Below, one piece after another: positions 1-7,941 of a stretch of DNA of 64,000 bases. Both the position numbers and the translations under genes were made by a program. The DNA is from JALYTZ01 sp036559125. GTDB lineage: Bacteria > Vulcanimicrobiota > Vulcanimicrobiia > Vulcanimicrobiales > Vulcanimicrobiaceae. The stretch is from contig DATBTT010000051.1 in assembly GCA_036559125.1 (NCBI GenBank), positions 1 through 64,000 on the forward strand, given 5' to 3'. Position 1 is the first letter of the stretch, and the number at the start of each line of letters is the position of its first letter. Below the pieces are notes generated by a model that saw nothing but the letters and a program-made list of their open reading frames with translations, did not search any database and had not been told where the DNA came from.

Positions 1-116
1 GTCCGGCAGCTCGGATTTTTTCGGCCATCGCAGGATGCGATCTTCCGAGCTTGCTCGGCCGAAAAAACCGCGCAGCGGAAAATGCGCAGGATGCGCATTT
101 TCTAGCGGTGCCGGAC
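1..116. repeat. Nested hairpin element, REP-like or structured RNA
   Basis: The first 116 bases form a nested set of perfect inverted repeats. Bases 1-8 pair with 109-116. Bases 16-26 pair with 57-67 (11 bp) and enclose hairpins 27-32/36-41 and 45-50/53-58. A further 11-bp hairpin is 78-88/92-102. Two of the hairpins share the same GGA loop in the context CAGGATG. No reading frame explains it. It could be a REP-type palindromic repeat, a terminator array or a structured RNA. The window starts exactly on the outer stem, so the element may continue to the left. Confidence 0.55.
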
Positions 117-184
117 GAACCCGTTACCGCACCCAACCTCCCAACCGATGCGTGCTCCGAGCGCGCACGGCGGCGTGAAAGCAT

Positions 185-208
185 GAAAACGCCCGCGTGG
201 GCGTTTTC
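185..208. terminator. Bidirectional intrinsic terminator
   Basis: A perfect 10-bp stem, GAAAACGCCC (185-194) with GGGCGTTTTC (199-208), closes a GCGT loop and carries A and T runs on its two sides. It lies just beyond the stop of the leftward gene at 234-524, so it probably ends the rplU-prp transcript. The symmetric A/T arms would also let it stop transcription coming from the left. Confidence 0.7.
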
Positions 209-233
209 TGCATGAGGTGACGGCGCGGGTTGG

Positions 234-524
234 TTAGATGTTGAAGTTTTGGCGGATTTCGTTTATGCGTTGTTGGAGCATGCTTTTGGCCTGGGATTGC
301 AGGCGTTCTTTTTGCTCGTCGGGCAGGCGTTGGTACACGAGATAGCCGGCGGCGGACAGAATACCGCCGAGTAAACCGACGACCAGCGTTTTCCCGATCT
401 CCGGGCTCGCACCGTTTTCCGTATTTTCGTAACTCACGTTTGCGTTCTCCGCGTAGGTGCCTTTGTAGCCGTTGCTACCGGACCATTGTTGTTCCGATGG
501 CGATGACCGGAATGAATCTGACAT
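234..524 (-). CDS. Small single-pass membrane protein, unknown function
   Basis: A 96-residue protein that I cannot assign to a family. The first 40 residues are polar and rich in Ser, Asn and Glu. One hydrophobic helix follows (about residues 45-65, with a GLLGGILSAAGYLVY core), then a charged Gln/Glu/Arg-rich tail of about 30 residues that could be a short amphipathic helix or coiled coil. The layout resembles small YtxH-type stress proteins, but no diagnostic motif is present. A strong GAAGGAGG ribosome site stands just before the ATG. It is the third leftward gene after rplU and prp, 49 bp beyond prp, where rpmA (bL27) is usually found. Confidence 0.7.
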   Translation of the reverse strand: MSDSFRSSPSEQQWSGSNGYKGTYAENANVSYENTENGASPEIGKTLVVGLLGGILSAAGYLVYQRLPDEQKERLQSQAKSMLQQRINEIRQNFNI

Positions 525-573
525 GCTGCCTCCTTCGTGCTCGTTGCCATCTTACCCGGTTTCGGCAACGATG

Positions 574-903
574 TTAGGTTTGCGACCGGGTGAGGGCTCG
601 AACGTGGGCGGGGTATTGCTTGGCGATTTGTCGGATCGCGAGTTCGGCAGTTGCGACGATCGCTTGAACGGAGGCGTCGTCGCGGGCGGCTTGGGGCCAT
701 TGCAGCGACATGTCTCCGGCGCGCTGGACGACCTCAAGCTGAATTCTTGCGTGTGCTTCGAGGCCAAGGCGGGCCGCTTGCAAGATCGCCGAGACGGCGG
801 CGCAGACGACGTCTTCGCCGGGTTCGGCCGCGTCGGCGTGTCCGGTTGCAAAAAGAGAGGACAGCCGATCGTGGCTGTCCCTGCAGAAGGTCACTTCGAG
901 CAT
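574..903 (-). CDS. prp: Ribosomal-processing cysteine protease Prp
   Basis: A 109-residue protein with the Prp signature: a GHA motif with catalytic His22, followed 12 residues later by Cys34 in a VVCAAVS motif. Family members remove the N-terminal extension of ribosomal protein bL27 in Firmicutes and relatives. The gene follows rplU by 10 bp, which is its usual position. The expected third gene, rpmA, is not next to it. The C-terminal third is more variable than the catalytic half. The assignment is firm from motif and neighbour; the substrate here is inferred because bL27 is outside the window. Confidence 0.85.
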   Translation of the reverse strand: MLEVTFCRDSHDRLSSLFATGHADAAEPGEDVVCAAVSAILQAARLGLEAHARIQLEVVQRAGDMSLQWPQAARDDASVQAIVATAELAIRQIAKQYPAHVRALTRSQT

Positions 904-913
904 CGGCCGCTTT

Positions 914-1240
914 TTAGGGGAGATCGATTTTAGTGATCTTGACCTTGGCGAAGCGTTGCCGATGGCCGATCAGCTTGCGGACGCGCTTCTTGGGCTTGTA
1001 TTTGAAGACCAGGATTTTCTTGGCTTTGCCCTGATGCAGGACGGTGCCGGTGACGACTGCGCCGCTGACCGTTGGTGCGCCGACCGTCACGGCCTTGTCG
1101 CCGCTGCCGCCGGTGCTCGCAAGCACGACGCTTTCGAACTTGACGTCCGAACCGACTTCGCTCTCCAAAAGGTCGCACGTAATAACGTCGCCCTCGGAGA
1201 CCTTATACTGCTTTCCGCCAGTCTCGATGATCGCGTACAT
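914..1240 (-). CDS. rplU: Large ribosomal subunit protein bL21
   Basis: At 108 residues this is full length for bL21, a 23S rRNA-binding protein of the large subunit. It opens with the hallmark MYAIIETGGKQYKVSEGD and ends with the basic KKRVRKLIGHRQ segment typical of the family. The start is fixed by the conserved N-terminus. No Shine-Dalgarno sequence precedes the ATG, and a near-consensus promoter (1250-1279) would start the RNA only about three bases upstream, so the mRNA looks leaderless. prp follows in the same direction. Confidence 0.96.
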   Translation of the reverse strand: MYAIIETGGKQYKVSEGDVITCDLLESEVGSDVKFESVVLASTGGSGDKAVTVGAPTVSGAVVTGTVLHQGKAKKILVFKYKPKKRVRKLIGHRQRFAKVKITKIDLP

Positions 1241-1249
1241 AACTTGAGA

Positions 1250-1279
1250 ACACTAGCACCCCGCCGCCGTCGCTGTCAA
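1250..1279 (-). promoter_or_regulatory. Sigma70-type promoter of rplU
   Basis: On the minus strand TTGACA (1279-1274) is followed after 18 bp by TAGTGT (1255-1250). Transcription would start near 1243, next to the rplU ATG at 1240. The match to the housekeeping consensus is strong for such GC-rich DNA. Confidence 0.65.
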
Positions 1280-1310
1280 CGCAATTCGGCGGCCGGACCC
1301 ACGGGGTCGC

Positions 1311-1339
1311 TTGACGGCGAAGGGTGGTAGGCGTATATT
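1311..1339 (+). promoter_or_regulatory. Sigma70-type promoter of the regulator/ABC operon
   Basis: TTGACG (1311-1316), a 17-bp spacer and TATATT (1334-1339) form a near-consensus promoter pointing at the gene starting at 1384. The predicted start, near 1346, falls inside the first of two palindromic repeats, so a bound protein there would block initiation. Confidence 0.65.
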
Positions 1340-1340
1340 G

Positions 1341-1369
1341 TAGACAAATCTATAAAACAGACTAATCTG
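1341..1369. promoter_or_regulatory. Paired operator-like repeats
   Basis: Two 12-bp boxes, TAGACAAATCTA (1341-1352) and CAGACTAATCTG (1358-1369), agree at 9 of 12 positions and are spaced 17 bp centre to centre. Each is an imperfect palindrome with AGA/TCT arms. They cover the predicted transcription start of an operon that encodes a winged-helix regulator, which is the classic arrangement for autorepression. Confidence 0.5.
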
Positions 1370-1383
1370 AATTGGGGATCACG

Positions 1384-1956
1384 ATGGACGCTTTGGAAGC
1401 TCGGGATCATTTGGAGATGGTGGACCGGATCCTCGCTCAGGCCGAGCGGGGGACGAGTGCGGCTACGCCGTGGCTCTACATCGTGTGGGGAATAGTCGGC
1501 GCCGTACTGGACGCCTGCGATCAGCTCGTGCTCGTTGCGCACTATCCGCCGCGGCTATTCTTTTTTTCGGGCGCTTGCTTGCTGGTGGCGATCGGCGTGA
1601 CCGTAGCGTATGGGATTCGCTTGCGGCGCATGGAGCGCGTGAGCACCTTCGAACGCCAAATCGGCCGTGTTTTTTGGGCGGCGTCGATCGCGGCGATGGT
1701 CGTGGAGATTGGCGCGGGGCATCTGTTCCCGGGTTGGGCCGCCGCGGCCATTTGGTCGGTCGTCATCGCGGTTCCGCTGCTGTTCGTCGGCTTGCAGGGC
1801 CATCGCGTTACGATGAGCGGAGGCGTCGTGCTTTTGGCGTCGGTCGTCGCCGCGAACTTCGTGCCGGCGAATCTCACCGGTTACGTCTTGGCCGCGGGGA
1901 TGCTCGTGGGGCTCACGGGTTCCGGCATCGCCTTCGCGATGCTTAGCCGGAAGTAA
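1384..1956 (+). CDS. Polytopic membrane protein, unknown function
   Basis: A 190-residue protein with a soluble N-terminal stretch of about 30 residues and roughly five or six hydrophobic segments, beginning with WLYIVWGIVGAVLDAC. I see no enzymatic motif. The ATG at 1384 is preferred over an in-frame TTG at 1372 because GGGGAT precedes it at normal spacing. It is the first gene of an operon with a winged-helix regulator 3 bp downstream and an ABC ATPase and permease after that. Such proteins often sense or protect against the exported compound, but that role is inference from context only. Confidence 0.75.
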   Translation: MDALEARDHLEMVDRILAQAERGTSAATPWLYIVWGIVGAVLDACDQLVLVAHYPPRLFFFSGACLLVAIGVTVAYGIRLRRMERVSTFERQIGRVFWAASIAAMVVEIGAGHLFPGWAAAAIWSVVIAVPLLFVGLQGHRVTMSGGVVLLASVVAANFVPANLTGYVLAAGMLVGLTGSGIAFAMLSRK

Positions 1957-1959
1957 AAG

Positions 1960-2244
1960 ATGGACGAGTTGTTGCTCTCCAAGATCCGCCTCGGCGTGAT
2001 CGCGGAGCTGCTCGCCTCGGAATGGGCCGCGTTCAGCGAACTTCAACGCGCGACGCAGACCACGAACGGCAATTTGGGCGCGCATCTGTCGAAGCTCGTC
2101 GACGCGGGATACGTAACCGAAGAAAAAATATTCGTCGAGCGCCGCCCCCAAACGCGCTATCGTTTGACGGCGCACGGACGTTCGGCGTTCATCGCGCACG
2201 TCGAAGAGATGCAATCGCTTTTGAAAGTGAGTACGGGCTCGTGA
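1960..2244 (+). CDS. Winged-helix transcriptional regulator
   Basis: A 94-residue single-domain regulator. The pattern AELLASEWAAFSELQRAT-TTNGNLGAHLSKLVDAGYV is the helix-turn-helix of the compact winged-helix family (MarR/PadR-like 'HTH_27' group), followed by the wing KIFVERRPQTRYRLTAHG. It has no ligand domain. It begins 3 bp after the membrane protein and its stop overlaps the start of the ABC ATPase (GTGA). The two palindromic boxes at the operon promoter are its likely binding site, which would make it an autorepressor of the exporter operon. Confidence 0.85.
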   Translation: MDELLLSKIRLGVIAELLASEWAAFSELQRATQTTNGNLGAHLSKLVDAGYVTEEKIFVERRPQTRYRLTAHGRSAFIAHVEEMQSLLKVSTGS

Positions 2245-3065
2245 TCGTAACCGCTCAGAATCTATGTAAAACGTACGGAACGAACAAAGCCGTGGACGGT
2301 GCGAACTTTGCGATCGATCGCGGCGAAATCGCCGCGGTGCTCGGGCCCAACGGCGCGGGAAAGACGACGACGCTGGAAATGCTGCTCGGCCTGCGCGCGC
2401 CGACCGCCGGCGTCGCGAAGCTGTTCGATGCGGATCCGCGCGACGTAACCGTGCGCAGGCGTTTGGGCGCCACTCCCCAGCAGAGCAGTTTTCCCGAAAC
2501 GCTGCGCGTGCGCGAGATCGCCGAATTCGTTGCGGCCCAATATCCCAAACCCGCGAATGTGGATTCGACGCTCGGAGCGTTCGATCTCGACGCGTTGGCG
2601 CGCAGGCAAGCCGGTGGCCTTTCGGGAGGTCAACAGCGGCGGCTGGCGCTCGCGATCGCGTTCATCGGCAATCCGGAACTCATCGTGCTCGACGAGCCGA
2701 CGACCGGACTCGACGTCGAAGCACGCCGGCGCGTCTGGGCGTACCTTCGCGAGTACGCGGCGGCCGGCGGCACGGTGCTGATGAGCACGCACTACATCGA
2801 GGAAGCCGAGACGCTCGCGTCGCGCGCGATCGTCTTCAGCGGCGGGCGCGTCGTTTTCGATGCGTCGCCTCAGGCGCTGCGATCGCGTATCCGAACGCGA
2901 CGCGTGTTGTACGATCTCGACGGCGAGTGCGTTGACGTCGTCAGTAGCGATGCGGATGCCGTCGTTCGCTCGCTCGTGAACTCGGCGGTACCGTTCCGCA
3001 ATTTACGCATCACGGAATCCTCGCTGGAAGAGGCACTCTTGACCGTCACCGGAGGCAACGTATGA
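2241..3065 (+). CDS. ABC transporter ATP-binding protein
   Basis: A 274-residue cytoplasmic ATPase of an ABC-2 type exporter. It shows Walker A GPNGAGKT (residues 35-42), signature LSGGQQRR, Walker B LIVLDEPTTGLD and the switch histidine in MSTHYIEEAE. I chose the GTG at 2241, which overlaps the previous stop; any earlier start would run through the regulator gene. The C-terminal 60 residues form the small accessory domain usual in drug or natural-product exporters. It overlaps the permease gene by 4 bp (ATGA), so the two are translationally coupled. Confidence 0.92.
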   Translation: MIVTAQNLCKTYGTNKAVDGANFAIDRGEIAAVLGPNGAGKTTTLEMLLGLRAPTAGVAKLFDADPRDVTVRRRLGATPQQSSFPETLRVREIAEFVAAQYPKPANVDSTLGAFDLDALARRQAGGLSGGQQRRLALAIAFIGNPELIVLDEPTTGLDVEARRRVWAYLREYAAAGGTVLMSTHYIEEAETLASRAIVFSGGRVVFDASPQALRSRIRTRRVLYDLDGECVDVVSSDADAVVRSLVNSAVPFRNLRITESSLEEALLTVTGGNV

Positions 3066-3802
3066 ATCTCTTCACGATTTTTTGCGCGCACGTGCGGGCT
3101 CGGTTGGTCGAGCTCTTGCGCATCCCGGCCTTCGCGGTGCCGACCCTGCTCTTCCCCGTGCTGTTCTTTATGATGTTCGCGGCGCCGTGGGCCCGAACGC
3201 GCGATGCCGCCACCGGTTCGATGCTCTCATTCGTTGCGTTCGCCGTCATCGGCGTGACGCTCTTTCAATTCGGCGTCGGCGTCTCCGCAGAACGCGCCCA
3301 ACCTTGGGAACGATATTTGCGAACGCTTCCCGCTCCGTTGCTCGCGCGTTTCGGCGCGCGTTTGATCTGCGCGATGGTGTTCGGCGCGCTGTCGGCAGCG
3401 CTTGTGGTACTTTACGCGACGGTGCGCACGCCCGCGATGCTCGCGCCGGACGGGTGGATCGAATTGGCGCTTTTCGCGCTGATCGGCGGCGTGCCGTTCG
3501 TGCTCTTCGGGCTTGCAATCGGCTATTGGGCGGACGGCCGCGCGGCACTGCCCATAGCGAACATCCTCTATCTGCTGCTGTCGTTCGGCGGCGGGTTGTG
3601 GATGCCGCCGGCCTATCTTCCGCACGTCGCGCAAGTCATTTCGCCGTATCTTCCCACGCGCCAATTCGGCGAGCTTCTCTGGAGCGTTATGGGCACGCGC
3701 ATTCCGGGGCACGCGCTCGAGGTGCTGGGACTCTATGCCGTCGTTTTTGGCGCAATCGCCGTGGCTGGGTATCGCCGCGACGAACGCGTGAGGTATGCTT
3801 GA
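3062..3802 (+). CDS. ABC-2 family transporter permease
   Basis: A 246-residue integral membrane protein with about six hydrophobic segments, matching the ABC-2 permease fold: helix 1 near residues 20-40 (IPAFAVPTLLFPVLFFMMFA) and a conserved P-P-x-YLP loop before the last helices (WMPPAYLPHVAQVISPYLP). It pairs with the overlapping ATPase upstream. The substrate is unknown; relatives export antibiotics, lipids or small peptides. The operon ends here, with the glycosyltransferase starting 6 bp later, possibly on the same transcript. Confidence 0.88.
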   Translation: MNLFTIFCAHVRARLVELLRIPAFAVPTLLFPVLFFMMFAAPWARTRDAATGSMLSFVAFAVIGVTLFQFGVGVSAERAQPWERYLRTLPAPLLARFGARLICAMVFGALSAALVVLYATVRTPAMLAPDGWIELALFALIGGVPFVLFGLAIGYWADGRAALPIANILYLLLSFGGGLWMPPAYLPHVAQVISPYLPTRQFGELLWSVMGTRIPGHALEVLGLYAVVFGAIAVAGYRRDERVRYA

Positions 3803-3808
3803 GCGCGT

Positions 3809-5410
3809 ATGCGCATGCGTTGGTTGTGGGCCGCGGTCGTACTGATAACGCTTTTGAGAGCGGTAGCGTCCGCGCGCATACCGCTGACCGGCGACGAAGC
3901 ATACTATTGGGAATGGAGCCGTCATCTTTCATTTGGTTACGTCGACCACCCGCCCGCCGTCGCGTACGCGATCGGGCTCTTTGCGTGGCTCGGCCGTAAT
4001 CCGTTCGCGGTCCGATTTCCGTTCGTGGCCTGCGGGGCGATTGCGGCCCTGGCGGTAGCGGGCGCGGCAACCCGCCTCGCGGGCGACCGCCGGGCGGGCG
4101 CGATTGCCGCGGTGGCGCTGACGTTGACGCCCATGCTCTTCATTGCGTTCGGCAGTGCCACGCCCGACGGCCCGTACCTGGCTTTTTGGGCGCTGGCGTT
4201 GTACTGCGTGGTCCGCGCATTCGACGAACGTTCGCCGGGCTGGTTCGCGCTCGCAGGCCTCGCGCTCGGCGGCGCCTTGCTCGCGCGCGTCTTCGCAATC
4301 GCCCTGCTCTTCGGCGTCGGCGTCTTTGCTTTCGGTCGCGAGCGGCGCTGGTCGTGGCGCGGCGGCATGTGGCTAACGCTCGCAATTGCCGCCTTGTGCA
4401 TCGCCCCGTTTCTTGCTTGGAACGCCGCGAATCATTGGAGCACGTTTACGTTCGCGCTAATCGGACGCCACGCGCCGCACGTGCAGCTCACGCGACCGAT
4501 CGTGTTGCACGTCATCAACGCCTTTGCATATTCGCCCGGGCTCTACGCGGCCGCGTTCGTGTTGGCGGTTCGTCACAAACACGCGCTCGTAGCCTGGACG
4601 GCACTTCCGTTTTCCATTCTCCTCACCGTGCTCGCCGTGCGGGAGCCCGTCGAAGTCTATTGGTTTTTCGGGCCGTACGTCTCGTTATGCGTCGCGATGG
4701 GCGTCGCATACGTTCGGCTTGCGGCACGCTCGCGCCGCCGCTGGGAGATCGGCGCGGGCGTGCCGGCCGTACTCCTTTCGGCGCTGCTCTTCGCTATCGT
4801 CCTTGCCCCGGCCGCGGTGTATGCCGGCGCACATCACTTCGGCGCGAAGCTGCACGACGACGGCCCGTTCGAAGTATTCACCTATCCGGCACTCGCGCGC
4901 GACGTCGCGCGCATCGCTGCGAAGAACGGCGCGATCGTCATGACCGACGGCTACGGTTTTTCGTCGGAACTGGACTTTTACGGCGGCATCGCGCCGGTCG
5001 TGATCGGCTACGATCCGCAAGGCGAGGAGTCGCGCCGCTGGTACGACGCGAACGCGCGCGTTGCACGAGCGCTGTTCGTCGATAAGACGCCGCTCTATCC
5101 GATTCCGGGTCAGCCCGAACAGGGTGCGGGACGCCCGGATTTTGCAAAACAACTGGCACTAGCGTGCGCGCGCGTCGAACCGGGTCCGACCTTGAAGTAT
5201 ACCTATGCAGGGACGTCGGGCCTTGCAATTCCCACGCGGGACTATTTCACGACGTGGTGCGATGGAATGCGGCCCGGCGGTCTGTCGATATTACAGTGGC
5301 GTCATGGAAGCAAGATTAGCCGTTCGCGAGCCGACGCGTCGACCGCGCGCGCGCCGAACGGCAACGGCTGGATACGTCCCGCGATCCACGCGCCGCTCAA
5401 ATCGGTGTAG
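3809..5410 (+). CDS. Glycosyltransferase family 39 (ArnT/PMT-like)
   Basis: A 533-residue polytopic membrane glycosyltransferase. The first extracytoplasmic loop carries the GT39 acidic motif (TGDEAYYWEW, then GYVDHPPAVAY) that binds the polyprenyl-phosphate sugar donor. About ten hydrophobic helices follow, then a soluble C-terminal domain. Relatives move sugars from undecaprenyl carriers to lipids or proteins on the outside of the inner membrane. The last 36 codons overlap the end of the converging acylase gene by 109 bp, so the conserved protein probably ends near LSILQWR and the tail is an extension. The acceptor cannot be deduced. Confidence 0.88.
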   Translation: MRMRWLWAAVVLITLLRAVASARIPLTGDEAYYWEWSRHLSFGYVDHPPAVAYAIGLFAWLGRNPFAVRFPFVACGAIAALAVAGAATRLAGDRRAGAIAAVALTLTPMLFIAFGSATPDGPYLAFWALALYCVVRAFDERSPGWFALAGLALGGALLARVFAIALLFGVGVFAFGRERRWSWRGGMWLTLAIAALCIAPFLAWNAANHWSTFTFALIGRHAPHVQLTRPIVLHVINAFAYSPGLYAAAFVLAVRHKHALVAWTALPFSILLTVLAVREPVEVYWFFGPYVSLCVAMGVAYVRLAARSRRRWEIGAGVPAVLLSALLFAIVLAPAAVYAGAHHFGAKLHDDGPFEVFTYPALARDVARIAAKNGAIVMTDGYGFSSELDFYGGIAPVVIGYDPQGEESRRWYDANARVARALFVDKTPLYPIPGQPEQGAGRPDFAKQLALACARVEPGPTLKYTYAGTSGLAIPTRDYFTTWCDGMRPGGLSILQWRHGSKISRSRADASTARAPNGNGWIRPAIHAPLKSV

Positions 5411-7524
5411 TGATGCGAGCCGGGTTCGCCGGATTCGCCGCTCGGAATGACGATGCCGCCGCCGTCCCAATTGCCGACGTCCCAGACCGCGCGGAAACTC
5501 TGGGAAAACCCGGGCGATTGCACGTGAATCGTGTACTTGTCGCCGTCCCCCGGTAAGCGCGCGCCGTTCAAAAATGAGATTCCCAGAGCGTCAAGCTGAT
5601 GCGTAATCGTAACGGCGCCGCCCGTTCCCCAGGATTCGCGTGCGAACGTTTGCGGATTTTTCAGGACGTCGCGGCATAACGCCGTTCGCGTGGCTGCGGC
5701 GCGGTTGCCTCCGCTGCGGAATGCTTCGAGCACCGCGGTGAAGTTGGGCGCGTGCGATACGGCATCGATTCGCAGGGCTTGCGCGAGCGTCGCCCCGTTC
5801 GCATTTGCCGCGTACCGCCCGTCCCAGTTCTGCAGCGGCGCAAATGCGCCGGCGCAGCGCCGGCCGCGTGAAGAGCGCGCGAGATCGCGCGCGAATTCGA
5901 ACTCGGCGGGCGAATACGTATCGAGCTGCATTCGCTCGAAATATGCGGCGTCATACGTTTTTCGCGCGGCGAGCATTTGGTGAATACGGTACGCGCGGTA
6001 CGGGACGTCGAACGTCGCGCTCAGGCGATATCGGTATCCGTCGCCGTACATTTTGTTGTTTGCCGTGAAGACCACGGCGTTGCGTGAAGGCGCAACTCCG
6101 GGCAACGCGGTGAAAGGCACCGTCCCGTACGTGTGGTGTAGGTCTGTTGCGGGATGAACGTAGCGTGCCCATGCGGGGTCGTTCGGAATGATGCCGGCAA
6201 GATGGTACGCAGCCGTGCCGCCCGTATCGGCGATTACGAAGTTTTGCGTAGGTCCTGGATAGCGCGCCAAGACGCCGATCGCGGCCTGCGAAGACGTGGC
6301 GCGGTCGAGCGAGAGAAACGCGGCCACCGGAGAGTTCGGTTCGTCATATGCGCTCCAGCGCACCAGCACGATGCGTTTCGACGCAGGCGATGCCGGCACG
6401 CCGAATTCGTGTGGAGCGCGGTAATACCGGCGCGTGACGTCGCGACCGAAACGAACGTGAAACGTTTCGGTCACCCAATACTTCGAGGACAATGCGCCCG
6501 AACGGTACACGGAGAGTGATGCGACGGTGCCGTTGGTCGCACCCCATGCCACGCGTTCGTTATGCCCCAGGATGATGCCCGGCGTTCCGGCGATCGACGC
6601 GCCGGCGGCATGGAATCCCGGCGCTTGCAAATCGACGAGATACCAAATACCCGGAATCGCCAGCGACAAGTGTGGATCGTTGGCCAGCAACGCGCGTCCG
6701 CTACGCGTGCGCGTGCCACCCACTGCCCATTCATTACTTCCGATCGGCAAACGCGCGCGCGGCCGGAATCGGGCGAGCTCGCGAGCGAAACGGGCAGTCG
6801 GTACTGCTGAGGCGCGGTGGGTGTCGCGTCCCACAAGCGGCACGTCGTATTTTGGATCGGTGAGCGGATAGAACGCCGCGTAGACCGCAGGGCCGGCGCG
6901 ATATGCAGGATCGCGACGCAAGACTTCATCCCATGAATCGTTGAGATCCAGCACGGTCGCAAAGCCGACGGCCAGCGAATCCTGCGGCGTCCAGGCCTGC
7001 GGGCGATAGAGCAGCAATCGAAACTCGACCGGCAGCGGTTCGCGCTGCATTGCGGCGTTTACGCCGTCGCTGAATGCTTGGATTGCTGCTTGCTGGTTGG
7101 GAGAGACTCGCTGCCACTCGCGCGCGACGATGCCGCGCACGTCGACGATGCGCGACCGCTCGTCGCTGCTCACGACAGAACTTCCGAGAACCTCGGCAAG
7201 TTTGCCGTAGACGAAGCGACGTACGAGGTCCATCTGAAAAAGGCGATCGGAACCTTCTGCGTAGCCTTGCGCGAAGAACAGATCGTGCAGACTGCGCGCG
7301 CGAATGTGCGGAACGTCGCGAGCGTCGCGAACGATTTGGACGGGGCGCCTAACCTCGAGCCCGCGTATTTCGCCGGCGGTCTGCGCGGCGACGTGCATGC
7401 CGGCAAAGACGTTGGCCGCGTAGAGTCCGACGATCGCGAGCAGCGCGACGATTGCGGCGGCAAACACCCGCACCAGCCGCACGAGCAATCCACGAGTGTT
7501 GCGAGTAGGCCGTTGCGCCCTCAT
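5302..7524 (-). CDS. Penicillin acylase family amidohydrolase
   Basis: A 740-residue Ntn-hydrolase precursor. An N-terminal membrane anchor or signal (residues 15-42) is followed by the alpha chain (DVPHIRARSLHDLFFAQGYAEGSDRLFQMD) and a linker, with the self-processing nucleophile Ser263 in IGSNEWAV. The beta chain then contains ANDPHL and the GHNERVAWGATNG oxyanion region. The family cleaves amide bonds of beta-lactams, acyl-homoserine lactones or other acyl amides in the periplasm; the substrate is unknown here. It lies 59 bp downstream of the Rieske gene and converges on the glycosyltransferase with a 109-bp overlap. Confidence 0.9.
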   Translation of the reverse strand: MRAQRPTRNTRGLLVRLVRVFAAAIVALLAIVGLYAANVFAGMHVAAQTAGEIRGLEVRRPVQIVRDARDVPHIRARSLHDLFFAQGYAEGSDRLFQMDLVRRFVYGKLAEVLGSSVVSSDERSRIVDVRGIVAREWQRVSPNQQAAIQAFSDGVNAAMQREPLPVEFRLLLYRPQAWTPQDSLAVGFATVLDLNDSWDEVLRRDPAYRAGPAVYAAFYPLTDPKYDVPLVGRDTHRASAVPTARFARELARFRPRARLPIGSNEWAVGGTRTRSGRALLANDPHLSLAIPGIWYLVDLQAPGFHAAGASIAGTPGIILGHNERVAWGATNGTVASLSVYRSGALSSKYWVTETFHVRFGRDVTRRYYRAPHEFGVPASPASKRIVLVRWSAYDEPNSPVAAFLSLDRATSSQAAIGVLARYPGPTQNFVIADTGGTAAYHLAGIIPNDPAWARYVHPATDLHHTYGTVPFTALPGVAPSRNAVVFTANNKMYGDGYRYRLSATFDVPYRAYRIHQMLAARKTYDAAYFERMQLDTYSPAEFEFARDLARSSRGRRCAGAFAPLQNWDGRYAANANGATLAQALRIDAVSHAPNFTAVLEAFRSGGNRAAATRTALCRDVLKNPQTFARESWGTGGAVTITHQLDALGISFLNGARLPGDGDKYTIHVQSPGFSQSFRAVWDVGNWDGGGIVIPSGESGEPGSHHYTDLSGAWIAGRIQPLPFGARAVDASARERLILLP

Positions 7525-7583
7525 TGCGCCTCATTTCGGCCAATCACTCGGGTCCGACTCGGACACCGCGGGTCAGCACCCTG

Positions 7584-7883
7584 CTAGACGTCCACGTAAA
7601 TGTCGTCGCCGTCGACGCGAACGGAATACGAAGAGACCGGCATGACTGCGGGCAGCGTCAGCGCTTCACCGGTGCGCACGTCGAATTTCGCGCCGTGACG
7701 CGGGCACTCGATGCACGTGCCTTCGAGAAAACCTTGGTCGAGCGCTCCGCCGTCGTGCGTGCAAATATCCTCGATGGCGTAAATCCGGCCATCGACGTTA
7801 CAGAGCATGACTTCCGTCCCGCCGATCACGACGCGTTTGGTCGTTCCGGGTTCGATATCCGATTTTTTAGCAACAGCTACCAT
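7584..7883 (-). CDS. Rieske [2Fe-2S] ferredoxin
   Basis: A 99-residue Rieske protein with both halves of the cluster motif: C41-x-H43 (CTHDGG) and C60-x2-H63 (CPRHGAKFDV). There is no membrane anchor, so it resembles the small soluble ferredoxins of dioxygenase systems and those found beside SUF genes. The open frame extends 67 codons further upstream, but that part reads through the 23-bp repeat cluster (translating as TLSLPKG) and is not protein. The start MVAVAKKSD at 7883 fits the family. It lies downstream of sufB on the same strand. Confidence 0.9.
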   Translation of the reverse strand: MVAVAKKSDIEPGTTKRVVIGGTEVMLCNVDGRIYAIEDICTHDGGALDQGFLEGTCIECPRHGAKFDVRTGEALTLPAVMPVSSYSVRVDGDDIYVDV

Positions 7884-7941
7884 AGGCCGCGCATTCCCGC
7901 TCCGCAAACCCTTGTCATCCCTTGACGGACTCGCCCTTCGC

